Shown here: positions 15,426-20,664 of the stretch, piece by piece
Position numbering within the stretch: position 1 is the stretch's first letter
Layout of the letters: each line of letters starts with the position of its first letter
Assembly: GCA_013297575.1 (NCBI GenBank)
Contig: JAAFHO010000019.1
Span: 1 to 20,664 of the forward strand
Origin: Chitinophagales bacterium
GTDB taxonomy: Bacteria > Bacteroidota > Bacteroidia > Chitinophagales > Saprospiraceae
Reading direction: 5' to 3'
DNA length: 20,664 nucleotides
Notes under the pieces: model-generated
What the model was told of the DNA's origin: nothing
The model's input: only the letters and a program-made list of their open reading frames with translations
Database searches by the model: none
Made by a program: the position numbers and the translations under genes

Positions 15426-16829
15426 CTAGAGATAACCAAGTATTTTCAACATAGATTCAGCATCCTGCTCCTGAAAAATTTCCCAATCGGTAAACTCGCC
15501 GTAATAATTGCGATCAATCAAAATATGCTTTGGCGAGGGTAGTAGACAGTGTTTCAAACCACCATACCCACTCAAGGCTTCTTGATACGCACCCGTATGA
15601 AAGAAGCCAATATAAATGGGTTCATCCACCTTTTCATCATAAACAGGTAAATAAACCTGGTTGATATGCGCCTCCGAATTGTAATAATCTGCATTATCAC
15701 AACTGATACCGCCAATATTAACTCGTTGGTATTCTTTATCCCAGTGGTTGATCGGCAATAAAATAAAACGCTCCTTAATACCCCAGCTATCTGGCAAAGT
15801 ATTAATCAAGGAATTATCCAACATATACCACTCTTCCGCATCATTTTGTTTCTTTTTCCCGATCACAGAGAAAATGGTAGCGCCACTTTCGCCCACCGTA
15901 TATTTACCAAATTCTGTAAAAATATCCGGTTCAGGTACACCTTCGCTATCGCAGGCCTCTTTAATCATGCGTACAATCTCGTTCACCATATAAGAATAAT
16001 CGTACTCAAAACCCAACGAATTACGGATCGGCATCCCTCCTCCTATATTAAGGGCATTGAGTGTTGGGCAGATTTTACGCAACGCACAATAGGTTTTAAT
16101 CCCTTTTTTGAGTTCGCTCCAATAGTAAATATTATCTTTAATGCCCGTATCCACAAAGAAATGGAGCATTTTTAAGTTAAATTTAGGGTTACCTTGAACA
16201 CGTTCGGTATAAAACTGCATGATTTCGCTTTGCCGAATACCAAGGCGAGAAGTATAAAACTCAAAATTGGGTTCTTCTTCTGTAGCCATGCGCAAACCAA
16301 TATTCATCGTCTCCGCCTGCACAATTTGGTTGTAACGCTCCAATTCTTCTGCATTGTCACAAACAGGAATAATATTGATAAATCCTTCATCGATCAAACC
16401 TGCAATTTTTTGCACGTACTCCAACGGTTTATAGCCGTTATTGACGATAATGGTGCTTTTGTTGATGCGGCCTTGTTTGTATAAACGCCGTACCAAATCA
16501 ATATCAAAAGAAGATGATGTTTCTAACTGCGTACCATTTTCCAATACCTCATTAAGGATAAAAGCGAAATGCGAACTTTTACTACAATAGCAATAAACAT
16601 ATTTGCCGTTGTAATTATAGCGTTGCATGGCACTACGGAACAACTTTCTTGCCGTTTGAATTTTTTCTCCAATTTTAGGGAGATACGTCAGTTTGAGGGG
16701 AGTACCATACCTTTCGATCAGGTCTTGCACATCAATCTCGTTAAATAAAAGGCGGTTGTTTTTTAGGCTAAATCCGTCTTGCGGGAAATCAAAAGTCTGC
16801 GCAACAAGATCGAAATAAGTATTTTTCAT
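15426..16829 (-). CDS. PLP-dependent fold-III decarboxylase, arginine decarboxylase-like (short Bacteroidota form)
   Basis: 467 residues, cytoplasmic. The N-terminal barrel of the Orn/DAP/Arg decarboxylase 2 family is recognisable: the presumed PLP lysine is K84 in YVYCYCSKSSHF, ETSSSFDIDL follows, the phosphate-binding turn is LNIGGGMP, and EFGKYTVGESGA lies near the start of the second domain. The C-terminal domain carries GAYQEALSGYGGLKHCLLP. Bacteroidota members of this group are annotated as arginine decarboxylases of about 460 residues, shorter than the ~630-residue biosynthetic SpeA, and would supply agmatine for polyamine synthesis. Other substrates such as diaminopimelate or carboxynorspermidine cannot be excluded. 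The lysine context differs from the usual Y-x-x-K-A/V-N. First gene of an operon with mtgA and DUF2007; its promoter element is at 16871. Confidence 0.8.
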   Translation of the reverse strand: MKNTYFDLVAQTFDFPQDGFSLKNNRLLFNEIDVQDLIERYGTPLKLTYLPKIGEKIQTARKLFRSAMQRYNYNGKYVYCYCSKSSHFAFILNEVLENGTQLETSSSFDIDLVRRLYKQGRINKSTIIVNNGYKPLEYVQKIAGLIDEGFINIIPVCDNAEELERYNQIVQAETMNIGLRMATEEEPNFEFYTSRLGIRQSEIMQFYTERVQGNPKFNLKMLHFFVDTGIKDNIYYWSELKKGIKTYCALRKICPTLNALNIGGGMPIRNSLGFEYDYSYMVNEIVRMIKEACDSEGVPEPDIFTEFGKYTVGESGATIFSVIGKKKQNDAEEWYMLDNSLINTLPDSWGIKERFILLPINHWDKEYQRVNIGGISCDNADYYNSEAHINQVYLPVYDEKVDEPIYIGFFHTGAYQEALSGYGGLKHCLLPSPKHILIDRNYYGEFTDWEIFQEQDAESMLKILGYL

Positions 16830-16870
16830 TGACAGCGATTAGCGTATTTTACGTTTGTTAAATTAGGGCA

Positions 16871-16878
16871 CAAATGTA
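16871..16878 (-). promoter_or_regulatory. -7 promoter element of the decarboxylase operon
   Basis: On the minus strand this reads TACATTTG, 41 bases before the ATG at 16829, leaving a leader of about 35 bases. No clear -33 box is visible; the hairpin at 16900-16923 lies just upstream of where it would be. Confidence 0.55.
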
Positions 16879-16899
16879 ACTGTGTTAGAGGAGATATTT

Positions 16900-16923
16900 A
16901 CACTTGTTTCAATAAATAAGTGT
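16900..16923. terminator. Possible weak terminator or operator hairpin
   Basis: ACACTTGTTT (16900-16909) and AAATAAGTGT (16914-16923) form a 10-bp stem with one mismatch or G-U pair and a CAAT loop. It lies 12 bases past the stop of the minus-strand TIM-barrel gene and about 20 bases upstream of the decarboxylase -7 element. No U-run follows on the minus strand, so termination would be weak; an operator role is equally possible. Confidence 0.35.
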
Positions 16924-16935
16924 CACTACATAGCA

Positions 16936-17850
16936 TTATCCATAACGCTCGCGCAGCAATTGCATCATATAGGCGTTTACGCCCCATTGATCTGCGACGG
17001 GTTGTTGGGTATAAGGCAAGGTTGGCAGGTAGTTAGGTGGCCCAAATTCGCATAAAAAGGTCTGAAACGGCCTTTTTTGTTGTTCCGCCGCATTCATTAC
17101 TTTATCCCACCAACCTAGGTGCGCTTTTAGAGCACTACTCCATTCTGGCGCACGCGGATCATTCACCTGAGGTCCCTCCTGATGGCCTACGCGTGCATGC
17201 ACATGTCCCGTGCGTGGCAAAGCCTGATCAAGAACGGCTTCAAAACCTTCCAAAAGACTTTCATGCACCACACACCAATGAGAAAGATCCGCAGTAAGTC
17301 GCAAATCTGGCAGCGCATCCATATACTCCTTCGTAACGGGTGCATTATAGGCGCAGCGCCCGCGATGGGTCTCGCACAACACCGAAACACCTGATTTTTT
17401 GCTTAAATTAATACCATATTGCAAGATTTTTATGTTCTGCGCCACTGAAAAAAAGTCTTTCCCTGCGTGTGTATTCACATAAAGCGGCTTTGTGGCCACA
17501 GCCAATTCCACACCTTTAGCATAATCATCAAAATGGGCTTGAAAATCAGGATTGCCAGAACCTGCCAAAAAACCAATTTCAAGTTGATGTTTGGCTGCAG
17601 TATTGAGCATTTCCTCTCGTTTTTTTTCGTCACGAGGAATCCATGCCTCGAAACCATCGTATCCTGCTTGTTTTGCTTTTATACAAAATTGTTCCAATGT
17701 ACCCGGAAAACCCCAATCAGTCGCTAATATTTTGAGTGGAACTTTGGCGGCACTTTTGCTGCGTTCATAAACTGATGCTTCCATACTTTGCCCCAAAAGC
17801 GCTGAAGTGCCCAGGAGAGCAGAGGAGGAAATAAAGGTGCGTCTTTTCAT
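16936..17850 (-). CDS. Tat-exported sugar phosphate isomerase/epimerase-like TIM-barrel protein
   Basis: 304 residues from ATG 17850. An in-frame start at 17943 is rejected because it lies upstream of the -7 element at 17892 and would bury the signal peptide. MKRRTFISSSALLGTSALLG is a twin-arginine signal (KRRTFI), so the protein is exported folded. The remainder fits the xylose isomerase-like / AP endonuclease 2 barrel (PF01261): GYDGFEAWIP near the start, and likely metal ligands E160 in CETHRG, D188 and H191 in ADLSH, H218 in HVHARVG and E268 in CEFGPPNY. These are the usual acidic/His positions of a divalent metal site. The family includes isomerases, epimerases and 3-dehydroshikimate dehydratases; the reaction here is unknown, but a periplasmic carbohydrate or polyol substrate is likely. 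Its promoter abuts a MITE-like element. Confidence 0.82.
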   Translation of the reverse strand: MKRRTFISSSALLGTSALLGQSMEASVYERSKSAAKVPLKILATDWGFPGTLEQFCIKAKQAGYDGFEAWIPRDEKKREEMLNTAAKHQLEIGFLAGSGNPDFQAHFDDYAKGVELAVATKPLYVNTHAGKDFFSVAQNIKILQYGINLSKKSGVSVLCETHRGRCAYNAPVTKEYMDALPDLRLTADLSHWCVVHESLLEGFEAVLDQALPRTGHVHARVGHQEGPQVNDPRAPEWSSALKAHLGWWDKVMNAAEQQKRPFQTFLCEFGPPNYLPTLPYTQQPVADQWGVNAYMMQLLRERYG

Positions 17851-17891
17851 AATTGATGAAAAAGGGCCCGATTTTACGACCCTATATGTAG

Positions 17892-17899
17892 CAAATGTA
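17892..17899 (-). promoter_or_regulatory. -7 promoter element of the TIM-barrel gene
   Basis: On the minus strand this reads TACATTTG, 41 bases before the ATG at 17850. The -33 position (about 17917-17925) falls inside the left inverted repeat of the MITE-like element, so the element may have replaced or supplied that half of the promoter. Confidence 0.55.
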
Positions 17900-17914
17900 C
17901 AACAATCATTCAAA

Positions 17915-18077
17915 TTAGGAACGGTGTTGTAATAAAGGTGCAAATTCAGGCTTCAGATTTTAGTTTTAGATTTTCTGTTTTTTCGCGCGAATAGCCTACC
18001 TATTTAAGCGGAAAAAGAGGAAATATGAGGGTAAAAGATGTGCATCAATTGTACCTTTATTTCGACACCGTTCCTAA
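17915..18077. mobile_element. MITE-like element with ~31-bp imperfect terminal inverted repeats
   Basis: The left end (17915-17946) and the reverse complement of the right end (18047-18077) align over 31 bases with three mismatches and one single-base gap. They share TTAGGAACGGTGT exactly, then AATAAAGGT. The ~100-base core is AT-rich and encodes nothing. If the element proper runs from GGAACGG (17918) to CCGTTCC (18074), a TA dinucleotide lies on each side, as expected for TA-targeting transposases such as IS630/Tc1-mariner; no longer target duplication is visible. The right end is three bases past the stop of the hexapeptide gene and the left end is 16 bases from the -7 element of the TIM-barrel gene. 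It is probably a non-autonomous element or remnant; no transposase is in the window. Confidence 0.6.
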
Positions 18078-18080
18078 GGA

Positions 18081-18677
18081 TTATTCTTGGCTTTTTTTCC
18101 AAATTTTATACCCCTCCAATTGATCCACCTGCACCGAGGCTGCGGTTTCGCCACTTTCATCAACAGCACGTAAACTTGAAAAACACGCAGCAGGTAATTG
18201 TTGGTACAAAGCCGTGCCTTTAGTTTTCCAAGCGATCATTTCGTCGCTTACTTCGCGGATAATTTTACCTGGATTGCCCACCACAAGACTTCTTCTTGGA
18301 ATTTTATCGCCGGTTTTGATAAAACAGAGCGCCCCTACTATACACTCTTCGCCTATTTCTACCTCGTCCATTAAAACAGAATTCATACCAATCAAACTAT
18401 TACGACCAATACTCGCACCATGAATAATAGCGCCATGACCAATATGCGCACCTTCGTACAATACCACTGTAATGCCCGGAAACATGTGAATCGTGCAATT
18501 TTCTTGTACATTACAACCATCCTCTATAATAATTTTGCCCCAATCACCCCGAATAGCCGCGCCTGGGCCTACATATACATTTTGGCCAATGACAACATCT
18601 CCCGTAACGGCTGCTTGTGGATGAATATAGGATGATGGGTGTATTTGTGGCGTTATTCCGTTAAATGAATAAATCAT
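18081..18677 (-). CDS. PaaY/CaiE-like hexapeptide-repeat protein (gamma-carbonic anhydrase-like)
   Basis: 198 residues forming a left-handed beta helix. Hexapeptide repeats start at about residue 12 (IHPSSYIHPQAAVTGDVVIGQNVYVGPGAAIRGDWG) and run through IGRNSLIGMNSVLMDEVEIGEECIVGA. Candidate zinc ligands are H64 in CTIHMF and H81/H86 in GAHIGHGAIIHG, which matches the two-His spacing of gamma-carbonic anhydrases. The C-terminal part (RSLVVGNPGKIIREVSDEMIAWK) is close to the PaaY/CaiE consensus. PaaY is a thioesterase in phenylacetate breakdown, but no other paa gene is nearby, so here it may be a stand-alone carbonic anhydrase-like or acyl-CoA-handling protein. It has its own promoter at 18704, divergent from the deacetylase gene. 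Confidence 0.88.
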   Translation of the reverse strand: MIYSFNGITPQIHPSSYIHPQAAVTGDVVIGQNVYVGPGAAIRGDWGKIIIEDGCNVQENCTIHMFPGITVVLYEGAHIGHGAIIHGASIGRNSLIGMNSVLMDEVEIGEECIVGALCFIKTGDKIPRRSLVVGNPGKIIREVSDEMIAWKTKGTALYQQLPAACFSSLRAVDESGETAASVQVDQLEGYKIWKKSQE

Positions 18678-18703
18678 GTATGTTATTTATTTTATAATAC
18701 AAG

Positions 18704-18711
18704 CAAAGATA
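18704..18711 (-). promoter_or_regulatory. -7 promoter element of the hexapeptide gene
   Basis: On the minus strand this reads TATCTTTG, 26 bases before the ATG at 18677. It lies back to back with the plus-strand element at 18756, so the 91-base gap holds two divergent promoters. Confidence 0.6.
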
Positions 18712-18755
18712 CAATCAATTTTATCTTGTAACTATACTGCTTATTTATAAAGCAA

Positions 18756-18763
18756 TACCTTTG
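18756..18763 (+). promoter_or_regulatory. -7 promoter element of the deacetylase gene, leaderless arrangement
   Basis: TACCTTTG is followed by five bases (CGTGG) and then the ATG at 18769. Transcription would start at or within a base or two of the start codon, giving a leaderless mRNA. No convincing -33 box is seen. Confidence 0.6.
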
Positions 18764-18768
18764 CGTGG

Positions 18769-20199
18769 ATGCGTCAAAAAATACATGTACTCACGGATGA
18801 TGCAACAGCATATTTGCTGCCACGCATACAGTATATCCTCGATTTTCTGAAAGGGCATCCAGTGCTTCAATCCCTAGATGTCACATGGGTATTGAATCAG
18901 ACAACTAGCGCATCACCCAACGATATTCATATATACTATGGTGTAGGTACGCCAAAGCAGTCTTGCAATTTTGTCATCCAACCGCTTTTTGAATTGATGG
19001 GTGCGCAACCTCCGCTTAAAAACCCTTGGATCATGCAGTCCTATCAGTGGCAGCATAAGGAGATTTATAGTGTTGAACTAGAAAAAAAACAAGCAATATC
19101 GCAGTTTTTACTGCCTCAAAGCGCCAATTCATCGATTCATCGATTTGGGTTTGATTGGTTGGCTACCTTATTTTTCCACCTTTCCCGAATAGAAGAATAT
19201 ACCCCTGCAACCACCGATGATATTGGTATTTTGCCCGGAGAGCAGTTGCTTTGTTATCGGTCAGGTTTGCATCAAAGCCCTTTAGTGGATGAGTTGGTAA
19301 TTGTTTTGGGCGAAATATTGACAAAACGCACCCCTCAATTAGTATCTCCTGTGGTTGCTTCGCATGATTTGGATACTTTACGCTTATTTAATGACCAATT
19401 TAATCTTGTCCGTTATTTGATGGGAAGTGCTGTTCGTTACAAAACAATACGACCATGGCCTGGCATCATTTCAGATTATGTACGGGTAAAAAGCGGTAAA
19501 AAAAGCGATCCCGCAGATACGTTTGACTGGCTTCTTGACCAAAACCATGCTGCTCAAAAATTTTTGTTTTTTGGTACTGGCCGACAAACGAAATTCGATC
19601 ATTTTCCCGATTTGAATACACCTAGAATGAAAACCATCAGAGACCAAGCCCGCCAAAAAGGTTTTGAATTGGGCTTTCATCCCAGTTTTAACACGTGGAA
19701 AAACCTAGATCTTTGGCAACAAGAGCAACAGATGATAGCAGATTGGCAAAACGCACCAGTGCGCCACAGCCGACAACATTTTTTACGGTTTTCATTTCCA
19801 GAAACAGCCGATATTTTAGAGCAATCGGGCATAGAAACAGATAGCACATTGGGATTTAGGCAACAAATTGGATTCCGGTGCGGCACTGGATTCCCTTTTC
19901 ATCTGTATCATTTCAAGGCCGAACGCGCCTATCATTGGAAAGAAATCCCCTTGATTGTGATGGATATTGGCTTATTGAGAGCGTATCGTTATCAAGGCAA
20001 ATACCTTTTGCCGGCATGGCATCAATTTTTAAATGCTAACCAATACAACACTCAAATTAATATAAATTTCCATAACCCCGTATTTTACGAACCAGAATTG
20101 GCCGGAATCCCGTTTAAACACCTTTACCAACACCTTGTTTCATGCGCACCTTACTCTATTTCAGGACCCATTTCGACGACCACGCCAACACAGGTGTAA
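18769..20199 (+). CDS. Polysaccharide deacetylase-family protein
   Basis: 476 residues, no signal peptide. The N-terminal ~190 residues form a domain often found ahead of this kind of deacetylase in Bacteroidota surface polysaccharide loci (FGFDWLATLFFHLSRIEEY is a recognisable stretch). The NodB-like part follows: HDLD at 199-202 replaces the usual TFDDG-type motif 1, and ELGFHPSFNTW (H304, S306) is motif 2. RQHFLRFSFPETADILEQ, then DSTLGFRQQIGFRCGTGFPF and a late NFHN, are typical of this subgroup. It would remove acetyl groups from a glycan or a lipid-linked precursor, acting in the cytoplasm as there is no export signal. The 3' end overlaps the next gene by 58 bases, so the two are coupled. 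Metal binding with the altered motif 1 is not assured. Confidence 0.82.
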   Translation: MRQKIHVLTDDATAYLLPRIQYILDFLKGHPVLQSLDVTWVLNQTTSASPNDIHIYYGVGTPKQSCNFVIQPLFELMGAQPPLKNPWIMQSYQWQHKEIYSVELEKKQAISQFLLPQSANSSIHRFGFDWLATLFFHLSRIEEYTPATTDDIGILPGEQLLCYRSGLHQSPLVDELVIVLGEILTKRTPQLVSPVVASHDLDTLRLFNDQFNLVRYLMGSAVRYKTIRPWPGIISDYVRVKSGKKSDPADTFDWLLDQNHAAQKFLFFGTGRQTKFDHFPDLNTPRMKTIRDQARQKGFELGFHPSFNTWKNLDLWQQEQQMIADWQNAPVRHSRQHFLRFSFPETADILEQSGIETDSTLGFRQQIGFRCGTGFPFHLYHFKAERAYHWKEIPLIVMDIGLLRAYRYQGKYLLPAWHQFLNANQYNTQININFHNPVFYEPELAGIPFKHLYQHLVSCAPYSISGPISTTTPTQV

Positions 20200-20664
20200 T
20201 CGACAAATGTAAGGCGATTGCGCAGGGCTTTGGTGCTGAAAGCGATAGTTGGTTTTTTGATCAAAATGGATTGCAACATGAAGGCCCCGACAACACGCCT
20301 TCCTTCCACTGGAAAACGCCCAAGCGTTCGTGGAGACACTTGTATTTATACTATTTTGCCGCTGATCGTTATTTGATACAGCATATTGATTTTAAGCAGT
20401 ACGAGGTGTTTTACATCCGTCATTTGCCCGCACACCCGATATTTTTAACGCTCCTACAAAAAGCAAAACAACATAACCCTTCAATCAAAATTATCATCGA
20501 ATTGCCCACTTGGCCTTATGACGAGGAAGTAAAAGGTATAACCGCACAATTAGCCGCTATTTTAGACCGCACTTGCCGTGAAAAAATGTCGGATTATACG
20601 GATTATTTCGTGCATTTTGGCCCAGAAACCGAAATATGGGGTATCCCTACACTACGAATAACCA
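20142..20664 (+). CDS. Glycosyltransferase, N-terminal part (3' truncated by window)
   Basis: Open from ATG 20142 to the end of the window, 174 residues visible. The start MRTLLYFRTHFDDHANTG and later EVFYIRHLPAHPIFLTLLQK and IIIELPTWPYDEE are typical of the N-terminal Rossmann half of GT-B glycosyltransferases in Bacteroidota capsule and O-antigen loci. A segment LDRTCREKMSDYTDYFVHFGPETEIWGIPTLRI follows the usual pattern up to the hinge. The donor-binding C-terminal half is outside the window. The start lies within the last 58 bases of the deacetylase gene. It probably transfers a hexose to a lipid-linked glycan in the cytoplasm; donor and acceptor are unknown. Confidence 0.78.
   Translation, partial: MRTLLYFRTHFDDHANTGVIDKCKAIAQGFGAESDSWFFDQNGLQHEGPDNTPSFHWKTPKRSWRHLYLYYFAADRYLIQHIDFKQYEVFYIRHLPAHPIFLTLLQKAKQHNPSIKIIIELPTWPYDEEVKGITAQLAAILDRTCREKMSDYTDYFVHFGPETEIWGIPTLRIT

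Noticed and set aside
17851..17943. 31-residue upstream extension of the TIM-barrel protein
   Set aside because: It would bury the twin-arginine signal peptide, cross the promoter element and start inside the inverted repeat.
18052..18059. TACCTTTA on the plus strand, one base off a -7 element
   Set aside because: It lies inside the right inverted repeat and no plus-strand gene follows before 18769.
1..20664. CRISPR arrays, toxin-antitoxin pairs, integrase or phage genes
   Set aside because: None seen: no regularly spaced repeats, no small paired genes of that kind, and no recombinase or phage structural motifs.

Overview
The window looks like a chromosomal segment of a Bacteroidota bacterium, plausibly of the Saprospiria/Chitinophagia type. 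The DNA is AT-rich. No clear Shine-Dalgarno sequences stand out. Seven copies of the Bacteroidota -7 promoter element TAnnTTTG lie just upstream of genes. The gene families fit too: DUF4384 proteins, a beta-propeller/caspase fusion, a short arginine decarboxylase of the Bacteroidota kind, and a deacetylase/glycosyltransferase polysaccharide locus. This placement is inference; no rRNA or marker gene is present.

Layout. (1) 1-456: the 3' end of a HisKA_3-type sensor histidine kinase. (2) 457-879: no gene, but a cluster of three REP-like hairpins. (3) 880-9259: six same-strand genes with short gaps. They encode a secreted papain-fold peptidase with DUF4384, a small secreted unknown, a FlgO/CsgG-like + DUF4384 protein, a 1119-residue propeller/Ig/caspase protein with an EF-hand loop, a six-helix membrane protein and a secreted unknown. 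The three large proteins each carry one copy of RNL[IE]VEDE and one copy of TR[SG]FK[PA], mostly at domain edges. This is the most novel-looking part of the window and may be a proteolytic cascade in the cell envelope. (4) 9373-12088: a sugar MFS transporter overlapping a cytoplasmic GH37 trehalase, for trehalose import and breakdown. (5) 12177-13184: a second secreted unknown, clearly paralogous to the one ending at 9259, so the two paralogs flank the trehalose pair.

(6) 13189-13876, minus strand: a small membrane protein and diacylglycerol kinase. (7) 14049-14139: tRNA-Ser(GGA), followed by a strong two-way terminator. (8) 14241-16829, minus strand: a tight operon of a PLP fold-III decarboxylase (arginine decarboxylase-like), the peptidoglycan glycosyltransferase MtgA and a DUF2007 protein. 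(9) 16936-17850, minus strand: a Tat-exported TIM-barrel protein. (10) 17915-18077: a MITE-like element with about 31-bp imperfect terminal inverted repeats. (11) 18081-18677, minus strand: a PaaY/gamma-carbonic-anhydrase-like hexapeptide protein. (12) 18769-20664, plus strand: a polysaccharide deacetylase overlapping the start of a glycosyltransferase that runs off the window, probably the edge of a surface polysaccharide locus.

All functions are read from motifs by eye; no database search was possible.
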